NCBI GenBank assembly: GCA_021162285.1
Contig: JAGGYZ010000063.1
Coordinates: 1-39,016, forward strand
Source: Candidatus Fermentibacteraceae bacterium
GTDB lineage: Bacteria; Fermentibacterota; Fermentibacteria; Fermentibacterales; JCC-6
Length of the DNA stretch: 39,016 nucleotides
Reading direction: 5' to 3'
Under the pieces are notes generated by a model. It had not been told where the DNA came from and did not search any database. It saw only the letters and a list, made by a program, of their open reading frames with translations. Position 1 is the stretch's first letter; each line of letters opens with the position of its first letter. A program made the position numbers and the translations under genes. Of this stretch, positions 16,129 to 23,686 are shown one piece after another.

Positions 16129-16593
16129 TTGAACAACAGACTGGTGAGAATTCTTATGCCGCTGGTGGTAATTGCCGGACTGGCGTACTTTGGTGTTATC
16201 GATCTTTCCCTGCTTCCAATGGATGATCCGAACTTTCAGGCAACTCTGGCAACAATAGGCATATACATGCTGTGGTCTATTCTGGAAAGTGTCCGCGACA
16301 CCGATTCTTCCCGAATTACACTGTATGCAGTTCTTCTTGTGAGTGCACTTGATACTTTTCTTCTTGAACTGACCAACTATTCCGGTCATATGTACCTGAG
16401 GTGGGCTGGCGTGATACTTCTTGTTTCCGGTTGTCTTGCCAGACTTCTGGCTCTGAAGACCGGCAACAGAACGCTTCTGCGCCTGGGAAGAATAGGTCAG
16501 GAGCTGGGAGTTGCTCTGGGGCTCGGTTCCATTGCCGGAATTGTTGTAGCAGTTTTTCCAGGTATCCCGTCATCTCTCAAGGAAGAAATCTGA
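16129..16593 (+). CDS. Multi-pass membrane protein of unknown function
   Basis: No family recognised. The 154 residues contain about five hydrophobic segments: near 7-24, 40-53, 64-80, 88-108 and 127-147. The loops are short and charged (ESVRDTDSSR, LKTGNRTLLRLGR). The start is a TTG preceded by AGAGGA. It begins one base after the subtilase stop, and its stop overlaps the start of dtd as TGATG, so it is in the same transcript. Its position between a protease and tRNA quality-control genes does not suggest a role. Confidence 0.72.
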   Translation: MNNRLVRILMPLVVIAGLAYFGVIDLSLLPMDDPNFQATLATIGIYMLWSILESVRDTDSSRITLYAVLLVSALDTFLLELTNYSGHMYLRWAGVILLVSGCLARLLALKTGNRTLLRLGRIGQELGVALGLGSIAGIVVAVFPGIPSSLKEEI

Positions 16594-17054
16594 TGAAAGC
16601 CCTGGTTCAGCGGGTATCAGAGGCGGATGTCTCGGCAGACGGAGTTATCAGCGGAAAGATCGGCAGAGGTCTTCTTGTCTTTGCCGGGTTCAGGAGAGAG
16701 GATACCCCTGAAGAGCTCCAGTGGATGACTGAAAAGCTGACAGGGCTCAGGATTTTTCCCGATGACAGCAGCAACATGAACAGGTCGGTAAGGGATATCT
16801 CAGGTGAGATACTTGTTGTAAGTCAGTTTACGCTGCATGCCGATACAAGAAAAGGCAAACGACCCAGTTTTGTAAAGGCTGCCGATTTTGAAACTGCAGG
16901 TATTCTTTACAGGCTTTTTATTCAGATGGTCCGAGAAACAGGTATTCCTGTTGCAGAAGGCATTTTTGGTGCCCACATGGATGTTCGTCTGATCAATGAC
17001 GGGCCGGTAACTGTAATGGTTGATTCTCCACTTGAGAGTACAGTTGCCAGATGA
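16593..17054 (+). CDS. dtd: D-aminoacyl-tRNA deacylase
   Basis: Dtd removes D-amino acids, and glycine mischarged on tRNA-Ala, from tRNA. The 153-residue length is normal. Both conserved motifs are present: SQFTLHADTRKGKRPSF near residue 77 and the C-terminal GIFGAHMDVRLINDGPVT. It starts within the stop of the membrane protein (TGATG) and its own stop overlaps the maf start as ATGA, which fixes both starts. Confidence 0.95.
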   Translation: MKALVQRVSEADVSADGVISGKIGRGLLVFAGFRREDTPEELQWMTEKLTGLRIFPDDSSNMNRSVRDISGEILVVSQFTLHADTRKGKRPSFVKAADFETAGILYRLFIQMVRETGIPVAEGIFGAHMDVRLINDGPVTVMVDSPLESTVAR

Positions 17055-17635
17055 GTTTCTGGTATCCATCTGAAACGGAACTGGTACTGGCCAGCAGGTC
17101 TCCAAGAAGGACGGAAATCCTGAAACTTGCAGGTATTCCCCACAGGGTATATCCCTCAACCGTTGAAGAAAAGCAGATGGATGGGCTTCCTGCGGACATT
17201 GTGGTACACTGGGCCAGGGCAAAAGCCGTGAATGTGGCTTCCAATTTTCCCGATTTTCCAGTACTTGGTGCAGACACAATGGTATACCAGGACAGTATTC
17301 TGCTCGGTAAGCCAACGAACACTCAACAGGCTTTTGAAATGCTGAGTTCCCTGTCCGGCAGGTGGCACACAGTTTACGGAGGAGTGGCACTTGCGTGGCA
17401 CAGCAGGGAAATCGCCTTTGCCTTTTCCGAATCCACCAGGGTTAAGTTCAGAGAGCTTTCTGAATCGGAGATAAAGGCATACATTACCACGGGAGAGCCC
17501 ATGGACAAAGCAGGAGCGTACGGTATTCAGGGTATTGGGTGTGTTCTGGTTGAAAAGGTGGAAGGCTGTTACTTCAATGTAATGGGGCTTCCTGTTTCCC
17601 GATTTCTCGAAAGGCTCAGAAGCTTCCTTCCTTAA
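17051..17635 (+). CDS. maf: Maf-family nucleoside triphosphate pyrophosphatase
   Basis: Maf proteins hydrolyse non-canonical or excess nucleoside triphosphates (dTTP, UTP, m7GTP) to monophosphates. The family signature is complete: LASRSPRRTEIL near residue 13, the VLGADTMV segment with the catalytic Asp, and MDKAGAYGIQG. Residues after SPRR (TEILKLAGI) fit the YhdE/YceF group, but the subgroup is not decided. The 194-residue length is usual. It is the last gene of a run that starts at the lipoprotein, followed by a GC-rich hairpin. Confidence 0.94.
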   Translation: MSFWYPSETELVLASRSPRRTEILKLAGIPHRVYPSTVEEKQMDGLPADIVVHWARAKAVNVASNFPDFPVLGADTMVYQDSILLGKPTNTQQAFEMLSSLSGRWHTVYGGVALAWHSREIAFAFSESTRVKFRELSESEIKAYITTGEPMDKAGAYGIQGIGCVLVEKVEGCYFNVMGLPVSRFLERLRSFLP

Positions 17636-17640
17636 AATAA

Positions 17641-17662
17641 CGGAGGCGCCTCAGCGCCCCCG
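17641..17662. terminator. GC-rich hairpin between convergent genes
   Basis: CGGAGGCGC and GCGCCCCCG form a nine-pair stem with one A-C mismatch around a CTCA loop. It lies between maf and the convergent Omp28-like gene. On the minus strand it is followed by TTATTTTAA, so it is a better terminator for that gene; the plus-strand tail is not T-rich. Confidence 0.6.
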
Positions 17663-17687
17663 TAAATAACCTCGTACAGGTTTAAGC

Positions 17688-18698
17688 TTATCTGATAACT
17701 GCTACAGATTCTGTAACACTCATACCGTCGGCGGTGGACAGCCTTACCAGGTAAATACCTGATTCATCAACGGTGATGCTCTGCATCTCATTGATGGAGC
17801 CGGATGAAACAAGTCTTCCTGCGATGTTAAACACTTCAACTGTTCCGTTCATGTTTCCCGGTACAGCAGCGGTAACGCTGAAACTGCCGGTTGAGGGATT
17901 GGGTCCCACAGAGAGAACAAGATCGTCTCTATCTTCCCAGCCTGCGTCGCCTATTCCTGTTTCAATATCGAGGAAATCAGCCCAGTTACAGTTTTCAACT
18001 TCGTGCTGTTGTGCCTGATAAGCACACTGAACAAATGTGGCAAGATGCAGTTCATTTACATCCCAGGTCGAAGCAATTGTGTAATCAGCGCTTGTAAAGA
18101 TGGTATCGGGGTAGGGTCCTTCAAAAACAAGCTCTTCTCCATAGTAACCCAGCACGTTATCACGGAAGGCCTGCTCAAATGTGGAGCCGCTCCAGAGTCC
18201 CACTCCTGGAATGTTGTCTTCAACTATTATAGGCCACAGCATCATGGGGACTGTCCACTGCGGGTCTTCTTCAGCAATGATCCTGAAACTCAGGGTTCCG
18301 GAGACAGCGTCACCGTTCCTCGCCACATCAATTGCGATGATTGCAGGAACTGCCAGACGCTGGTTGTAAGCACTCTGAAAAGTTGCGACATTAGCATTGA
18401 TTATACCGTCTATTTTGTAGTACGGTACGCCGCTGATACCGTACTGCGCCTTGCGAACGGTTTGTTCTGTAGGGTTGGCAAGGTAGATAGGGTCACTTGC
18501 AGTTGGCCAGTTCACATGTGGTCTGACGACACACAGCCTGCCGGAAGGCAGATTTGCGTTTATAAAGCTATTTAACTGGGCTTCATATTGCCAGCAGGGT
18601 CCGCACCCGCAGTTTGTAAAGTCTTCAAACAGAACAACTCTCTCTGCAGCTATCGACAGTGATGCCAGCAGTACCAGCATAAAAAAGGCAACCTTCAT
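17688..18698 (-). CDS. Omp28-like secreted protein with CGPC thioredoxin motif and C-terminal sorting domain
   Basis: The 336-residue product has a signal peptide (residues 1-18), then FEDFTNCGCGPCWQYEA with a thioredoxin-like CGPC pair at Cys32/Cys35. This is the opening pattern of Omp28-related proteins. The last 85 residues (VGPNPSTGSFSV, VEVFNIAGRLV, GIYLVRLS) are a typical por/type IX sorting domain. It is probably exported and surface-attached or secreted; a thiol-linked role is inferred from the motif only. ATG 18698 has AAAGGA six bases upstream. A longer reading to 18959 runs across the opposite-strand tRNA and is rejected. Confidence 0.86.
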   Translation of the reverse strand: MKVAFFMLVLLASLSIAAERVVLFEDFTNCGCGPCWQYEAQLNSFINANLPSGRLCVVRPHVNWPTASDPIYLANPTEQTVRKAQYGISGVPYYKIDGIINANVATFQSAYNQRLAVPAIIAIDVARNGDAVSGTLSFRIIAEEDPQWTVPMMLWPIIVEDNIPGVGLWSGSTFEQAFRDNVLGYYGEELVFEGPYPDTIFTSADYTIASTWDVNELHLATFVQCAYQAQQHEVENCNWADFLDIETGIGDAGWEDRDDLVLSVGPNPSTGSFSVTAAVPGNMNGTVEVFNIAGRLVSSGSINEMQSITVDESGIYLVRLSTADGMSVTESVAVIR

Positions 18699-18743
18699 CT
18701 TTTTTCCTTTCAGAAATTGCATTCGACGCTCGGGGAATGCAGT

Positions 18744-18772
18744 AAGATATATCCGTTTCATGAAATAAGCAA
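18744..18772 (-). promoter_or_regulatory. Possible promoter of the Omp28-like gene
   Basis: On the minus strand, TTGCTT (+ 18767-18772) and TATCTT (+ 18744-18749) are 17 bases apart and lie about 46 bases before the start codon. Both boxes are imperfect, so confidence is modest. Confidence 0.4.
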
Positions 18773-18818
18773 CGCGGTGAACAGTTCTGTTTTGTAGCTG
18801 TCCCGCCTGAAAACCGTG

Positions 18819-18847
18819 TTGACAATTCAAGGGTATGTTCCTATAAA
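18819..18847 (+). promoter_or_regulatory. Near-consensus sigma-70 promoter of tRNA-Ser(GGA)
   Basis: TTGACA (18819-18824) and TATAAA (18842-18847) are separated by exactly 17 bases. Transcription would start about 12 bases before the mature tRNA. This is one of the strongest promoter matches in the window. Confidence 0.85.
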
Positions 18848-18866
18848 TTGAACCCGGTTTTTGAGT

Positions 18867-18959
<93 letters not shown>

Positions 18960-19096
18960 GGCTGGAAGGTGAAGGGCTCCGAATAGAGGGTGGTCCGCTC
19001 CTTCCCAGTACCCTCGCTCGGTTGCGGCTCTGTGTGTAAAAAGTGATTACACTGTTGAACTGAATGTAAATAAATACATAACTGGGGGTGCTTCTT

Positions 19097-21637
19097 ATGG
19101 CCGGTGCTTTGCCAAGCGATACTTACGATGCATTATGCAGAGATGCGGAAGGTTACCTTGCCCGTGGACTGGCGGAGCAGGCCCGAGAGGTTCTTCTAAA
19201 AGCAACCAGTTTGATCGGAACCAGATCCCGTGCCAGAAGTCTTCTTGCAGACGCGTGTATGCAGCTCGCCCTGTGGGACGAAGCAAAAGTTCAGCTGGAG
19301 GCCCTTGCCACTCTTGAGGTAGACAATGTTTTTACCCATTTCAGGCTTGGACAGGTTCTTGAGGAAACAGGTGAGTATGAGCTGGCTAGAGACAACTTTC
19401 AGGTTGTTCTCGACATGAATCCTGATCACCATGGTGCCAGGGTCTCCATCTCCCGTCTGGAGAAGATCTCTGAAATGTCTTCACCTGCTGAAGCAAAGAG
19501 CACCCTCAGCGAGGGTCAGCAGGTGTTTGCGGATTCCACCGAAGGTGATGAGGTTTTTGCTCAGGACTCCTCCGAAGGTATTGATGAGCTGCTGAACACC
19601 ATAGGAATGGGAGAGAAGAAGGATGTTCCCGGCGTGGATGACCTTCTTGACTCAATAGGAATGAACCACGACGAGCAGAAAAAGCAGGAAAAACCGGCAG
19701 TTGACTTTGCCTCAATTTTCGGAGGATCACAGCAGAATGAAGCTACACCGGTCGGGGAGAATCCGCTTTCCGGTGTATTTAGCAGCGACACTGCCGGTGA
19801 CCCCGTTACAGAAGCGCCCGATCTCGGAGCAATGTTTGGAACAGGTTCTTCCTCTGACCCGAACAGGCACACTGAAACCGAAGAAGCTCCTGTGCCAGAC
19901 GTACCGGGAGTAGACCTGAATTCAGTGTTCGGCAGCGGAGAAACAGCGGAACAGACTTCAGAACACAAGCCATCTCTGGATACATCAGTGAGTGTTGAGG
20001 ATATTTTTGGTACAGGTGGACCTTCACAGGAGTCTGCGGCTGTTGAAGAAGAGTCAGCAGTTCCACCTCTTGTTGACCTGAACTCCGTGTTCGGAGGGGC
20101 ATCTTCAGAAACAGAAGCACGGGAAACAGCTCCGCCTGCAGTTGATGAACAGTCACCTCCTGATTCCTCTGCCAGCCTTGATGCCATATTCGGCGGCGGC
20201 GAGCAGCCAGAGGAAGCTGTTTCAGAACAGCCACCGGCTGTGTTTGAAGAGCAGGCTCAGGAAGCTGAACAAGAAAACAAGGCTGAAACAGCTGCACCTG
20301 CAGTTGATGAACAGCCGCCTCCTGATTCCTCTGCCAACCTTGATGCCATATTCGGCGGAGGTGAGCAGCCAGAGGAAACTGTTTCAGAACAGCCACCGGC
20401 TGTGTTTGAAGAGAAAGCTCAGGAAGCTGAACAAGAAAACAAGGCTGAAACAGCTGCACCTGCAGTTGATGAACAGCCAGCTGATATGGGAGCCATGTTT
20501 GGCGGGGGTGAACCTGCAGGGGATGCTGCAGAGGTAAACCTTGACTCTGTGTTCGACAAGGGAGAGGCAGAACAGTCAGTCCGGGAAGAAGCCGAATTAC
20601 CTGATTCAGCGGCTGATCTTGGCGCCATATTCGGCGGAGAAAGCCAGGTGGAACAGCCGCCTGCCGATGAAGCAGCGGCTCAGGCAATCGAACAGAATCA
20701 GGAAGAAGAAGCCTTACATGAAGAAGAGGATGAAGAGGCTTCACAGAGCGAAGGTACTGTTGCCGAGGAAACAGTGGAACAGGAAGTTCAGAGCGAAAGC
20801 ACTGACGAGGCTGTTCCTGCTGAGACACAAGCGCCTTCCGGAACAGCCGGTGAAGCTGCCGATCTCAATGCCATGTTTGGTGGAGGGGCTGTTGAAGAGG
20901 TCAGGGAGACCGACAAACCGGACATGACAGCAGTAGAAGAAAAAGAAACGGAAACCCCGGAAATTCCCGCCGACGAGAAAACCGAAGAACCGCCGGCAGA
21001 GATTGTAGTTGAGGTGCCTGTTGTTCCTGAAAGCCGGGAAGAAGAGCATGAAGAAAAACTTGATGAAACTCAAGAAAAATCAATAGAAAAGTCAGAAGAA
21101 AAGCTGGAAGAAAGTCCGGAAACTGAACCTGTTGAAGAGTCTGCAGCAGATGACGAGGCAGCCGGTTACACTCTTCTTCCAGGGAATGACAGCGCGCTGT
21201 GCGTGTTGAAACTTGAGACGGGCAGTGTGCGGGTGATCAGAGGTCTTCTGGTGGCAATGGATGGTTCACTTACCCTTGATGGTGAAGTTCTTACCGGAAG
21301 TGGTCTGGCCTGGATGGGGCAGGGAAATCTTACTCCTGTTGTTGTTCAGTATACTGAGGGTATGACCGTCCGTATAGACAGGGTTGCAGTGAGACCCGTC
21401 GGACTGACGCGGGAGACATGCGGTATTGGATCTGTGCCATCTTTGTGCAGGCTTCGCGGAAAAGGAGACAACATCCTTATGTTTGTTTCCGGAAGAATCA
21501 AGAAGCTCTCAGCGTCGCCGGGTCTGAAAGTCAGAGGGGGAAGCATAGTTGCTTCGGATCCCGGTGTTGCATTTAAAGTGAATGGCTCGGAATTCCTTTC
21601 TGTATCAGGAGAGGGAATGCTGATAATCACCGGGTAA
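19097..21637 (+). CDS. TPR protein with acidic phenylalanine-glycine motif repeats and AIM24-like C-terminus
   Basis: The 846-residue protein has three parts. Residues 1 to about 125 are TPR-like helices (LARGLAEQAREVLLKA, AKVQLEALATLEVDN, GEYELARDNFQVVLDMNPDH). Residues about 140-695 are acidic and disordered-looking, rich in Glu, Ala, Pro and Gln. They carry about a dozen copies of a short motif of the form DLxxIFGxG, such as DLNSVFGSGE, SLDAIFGGGE and DLGAMFGTG. The last 150 residues are a compact beta-rich domain resembling AIM24-family proteins. No signal peptide is visible. The ATG is six bases after GGGGGTG. tRNA-Ala and a pseudo-PP2C follow. Function unknown; a multivalent scaffold is an inference. 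Confidence 0.82.
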   Translation: MAGALPSDTYDALCRDAEGYLARGLAEQAREVLLKATSLIGTRSRARSLLADACMQLALWDEAKVQLEALATLEVDNVFTHFRLGQVLEETGEYELARDNFQVVLDMNPDHHGARVSISRLEKISEMSSPAEAKSTLSEGQQVFADSTEGDEVFAQDSSEGIDELLNTIGMGEKKDVPGVDDLLDSIGMNHDEQKKQEKPAVDFASIFGGSQQNEATPVGENPLSGVFSSDTAGDPVTEAPDLGAMFGTGSSSDPNRHTETEEAPVPDVPGVDLNSVFGSGETAEQTSEHKPSLDTSVSVEDIFGTGGPSQESAAVEEESAVPPLVDLNSVFGGASSETEARETAPPAVDEQSPPDSSASLDAIFGGGEQPEEAVSEQPPAVFEEQAQEAEQENKAETAAPAVDEQPPPDSSANLDAIFGGGEQPEETVSEQPPAVFEEKAQEAEQENKAETAAPAVDEQPADMGAMFGGGEPAGDAAEVNLDSVFDKGEAEQSVREEAELPDSAADLGAIFGGESQVEQPPADEAAAQAIEQNQEEEALHEEEDEEASQSEGTVAEETVEQEVQSESTDEAVPAETQAPSGTAGEAADLNAMFGGGAVEEVRETDKPDMTAVEEKETETPEIPADEKTEEPPAEIVVEVPVVPESREEEHEEKLDETQEKSIEKSEEKLEESPETEPVEESAADDEAAGYTLLPGNDSALCVLKLETGSVRVIRGLLVAMDGSLTLDGEVLTGSGLAWMGQGNLTPVVVQYTEGMTVRIDRVAVRPVGLTRETCGIGSVPSLCRLRGKGDNILMFVSGRIKKLSASPGLKVRGGSIVASDPGVAFKVNGSEFLSVSGEGMLIITG
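20141..20464 (+). repeat. Two tandem 162-bp direct repeats inside the TPR/AIM24 gene
   Basis: The unit beginning GTTGATGAACAG starts at 20141 and again at 20303, with a partial third copy from 20465. The two full copies differ at only a few positions. Each encodes 54 residues starting VDEQ and containing one DAIFGGGE motif. The in-frame near-identity points to recent duplication or ongoing copy-number change. Confidence 0.85.
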
Positions 21638-21665
21638 GGTTTTACGCAGACAGTGGCAAATGTTC

Positions 21666-21671
21666 TATTAT
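21666..21671 (+). promoter_or_regulatory. Possible -10 box of tRNA-Ala
   Basis: TATTAT lies 12 bases before the mature tRNA end. The best upstream partner is TTTACG at a rather long 19-base spacing, so only the -10 box is listed. Confidence 0.4.
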
Positions 21672-21683
21672 CGGGGCTCATGT

Positions 21684-21759
21684 GGGGATGTAGCTCAGTT
21701 GGAAGAGCGCTGCCTTCGCAAGGCAGAGGCCGGCGGTTCGATCCCGCTCATCTCCACCA
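21684..21759 (+). tRNA. tRNA-Ala (anticodon CGC)
   Basis: The acceptor GGGGATG pairs with CATCTCC, including the G3-U70 wobble that is the alanine identity element. Discriminator A and encoded CCA follow. The anticodon arm CTGCC-TTCGCAA-GGCAG gives CGC. The D-loop contains AGTTGGAAGA and the T-loop TTCGATC. Length is 76 bases. Confidence 0.97.
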
Positions 21760-21783
21760 GAAATTTATGAAACGGTGTAGTTA

Positions 21784-23268
21784 ATGAAACGCCAGTTAAG
21801 TGATCAGCCAGGTACCGGGTGCAGTGTTGCATGGCAGCTTCAGAATGGTCGAAGCCGTATTCAACGGGATATGGCTGCCGACGGGTTCAGAGGTGATTAC
21901 CCTTATGCCGGTGTGGTTGTTGTGGCGGAAAACCGCGTTTCGGAAGACGATTCTTCAGCTTCAATTGCAGTCGAAACAGTAAGGGATGTTTTCGCCGAAG
22001 GTGTTGCTTTCGGTGTGGAAGATGCGCTGATTGACTCTCTTAATGAGGCGGCAGAAAGCATAATAGACAAAAAACTTTCCGGGTGCAGCGTTGCAGCAAT
22101 TGCTTTCAGTGGAACCCATATCTGGTATGCTTCTGCAGGTAACTGCAGAATTTACAGAATAGATTCTGACGGTATTGAATGTCTTGTTCACGATCAATCC
22201 AGTGCTGCTGAGATGAAAATGTCTTCTGACCACACAGATTACAGTAAAAAAGCGAAAGAACTGAAGTGGTGGCTGGGAAGCTCTTTCCCGGGTAAACCTG
22301 TCTGCGGCCATTCCCGGATCAGGCGGGATACCACGTACCTTGTTCTTACAGCTGGTGGCTGGTTTCAGTTCGAAAGCAGTGCAGTTGCTGTACACACAAG
22401 GGCAATAAAGAAAACTCTCGCTGGGTGGCTTTCCTCTCTCTCCAGGGATTTGAAACTTGCATACAGGAGGCAGGGTGGCGCCTTAGGGGCTGTTTCCGGC
22501 GTGAAGAGCGGAAGCGGAAGCTCTGTGCCATGGAAGTCGTGGTCCTTTGTGGCTGCTGTTATAGGTTTGATAGGGTTTCTCGTTTTTGCCAGCCCATTCT
22601 CTTCCGGGTCAGGTGAAGAGGAAAAGATCGATCTGTTCTATCCGGATTCGGAAGAACAGATTGTACAGCCCATTATGGAAAATTCTTCACAGCTTGCTGA
22701 CAGCACCGGTTCGTCCGGAATGTTTGCAATGATAGCAGACAGTCTTACAGTTGAAACACCCGACAGCGAAGTTGTTCCAGACATAACTTCCGAACTGCCT
22801 CTGCAACTTGTGCAGGTAGGAGGAGTGGTTCCTCTTTTGAATCCGGATACTTTTGCTGTCAGTCTGAATGCAGAACCCGATCTGCAGTGGGAGAATTTTA
22901 CTCCCGGTATCTACGCTGTAAGCGGAGACACTGCCTCCTGTGTTCTGGCTCAGGTAATCAGCTCATCTTATCCTGGACTTGAAATAGTGGAAGTGGACCG
23001 CATTGTTACGGTAAGGGAGAATGGTGTGGTTGAATCTGCCAGATGGCTGTCTTCGCTTTCCAGTGAACTTGCAGAGGGTACTGTTGTGGTTGTGGAGACA
23101 ACAAGCAGCGTTGCCGGTGGTGCAGAATGGATAAGAAATTACCCGGTTTTTGTTAATGGTAACCGATCTGATCGTGCAGGAGAAGCAGGTGGCTTTATGG
23201 GCGATTCTCTTCCCGGGCTTCCGTCTTTGAGAAATCCTCGTTGCTACAGGCTCGTTATTGTTCTCTGA
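21784..23268 (+). CDS. Degenerate PP2C-like protein with one membrane segment
   Basis: Residues about 1-225 follow the PP2C phosphatase fold: an N-terminal GRSRIQRDMAADGF strand, VVVVAENRV, SGCSVAAIAF, HIWYASAGNCRIYRID, then YLVLTAGGWFQF. The three metal-binding Asp positions are changed: the DGxGG site reads AENRV, GDSR reads GNCR (119-122), and the SDG site reads AGG (190-192). It is therefore probably a pseudophosphatase. A hydrophobic segment at about 252-270 is followed by a 220-residue acidic and beta-rich tail, predicted outside the cytosol. The ATG is 24 bases after tRNA-Ala with no obvious ribosome site, so it may rely on the tRNA transcript. Confidence 0.75.
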   Translation: MKRQLSDQPGTGCSVAWQLQNGRSRIQRDMAADGFRGDYPYAGVVVVAENRVSEDDSSASIAVETVRDVFAEGVAFGVEDALIDSLNEAAESIIDKKLSGCSVAAIAFSGTHIWYASAGNCRIYRIDSDGIECLVHDQSSAAEMKMSSDHTDYSKKAKELKWWLGSSFPGKPVCGHSRIRRDTTYLVLTAGGWFQFESSAVAVHTRAIKKTLAGWLSSLSRDLKLAYRRQGGALGAVSGVKSGSGSSVPWKSWSFVAAVIGLIGFLVFASPFSSGSGEEEKIDLFYPDSEEQIVQPIMENSSQLADSTGSSGMFAMIADSLTVETPDSEVVPDITSELPLQLVQVGGVVPLLNPDTFAVSLNAEPDLQWENFTPGIYAVSGDTASCVLAQVISSSYPGLEIVEVDRIVTVRENGVVESARWLSSLSSELAEGTVVVVETTSSVAGGAEWIRNYPVFVNGNRSDRAGEAGGFMGDSLPGLPSLRNPRCYRLVIVL

Positions 23269-23348
23269 TTACAACCTGTATCCATCTTTTGTTTTTGCTG
23301 TATGATTTCTTTGTATCAGCAAGTTGCGATGTGTTCTGTTCAAGAGAC

Positions 23349-23377
23349 TTGAAAAAAAACCTGTTTTTGCCTATCTT
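23349..23377 (+). promoter_or_regulatory. Promoter of the SRP RNA
   Basis: TTGAAA (23349-23354) and TATCTT (23372-23377) are 17 bases apart and end three bases before the start of the SRP RNA closing stem. An A-rich tract fills the start of the spacer. The positions fit the RNA 5' end well. Confidence 0.65.
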
Positions 23378-23379
23378 TG

Positions 23380-23652
23380 CGTGCCGGTCACTCTAGATGG
23401 GGAGCCAGCGGTGCCCTGTACTCGCAATCCGCTACAGCGGGGTCGAACACCTGGCGCGGCTTTGTTCTATGAGGTGCTCTTCAAACACTGGTTTAGCAGG
23501 CAGAACCCGCGCGGCGCAGCCCCGCGAACCCGGTCAGGGCCGGAAGGCAGCAGCCGTAAACGGAATGCTGCGGGTGATGCGGATCATTTTGTTTGTGCCT
23601 TTGTTTGATTCACTTTGCAGAGTTCGTCAATCCAGGTTGAGTGACCGGCACG
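23380..23652 (+). ncRNA. ffs: Signal recognition particle RNA, large (Alu-containing) bacterial type
   Basis: The S-domain core GGTCAGG-GCC-GGAA-GGC-AGCAGCC at 23532-23555 shows the Ffh-binding internal loop and GGAA tetraloop. Upstream, 23398-23447 holds the Alu-domain segment GGTGCCCTGTA and CGCAATCCGCT typical of the roughly 270-base form. The ends pair perfectly: CGTGCCGGTCACTC (23380-23393) with GAGTGACCGGCACG (23639-23652). That closes a 273-base molecule. Large SRP RNA is known from Bacillus and other lineages, where it also lies next to dnaX-ybaB-recR. Exact ends are inferred from the stem. Confidence 0.92.
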
Positions 23653-23686
23653 AAAAGCGACCTTCAGCTGCAGACAGGAGGACAGA

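Noticed and set aside
18986..19015. GAGGGT/ACCCTC inverted repeat after tRNA-Ser(GGA) as a terminator
   Set aside because: Only six pairs with a long loop and no T-run; too weak to call.
19806..20828. 340-residue minus-strand open frame rich in Leu, Gln and Pro
   Set aside because: It is the complement of the Glu-rich repeat region of the TPR/AIM24 gene; no start context and composition explained by the repeats.
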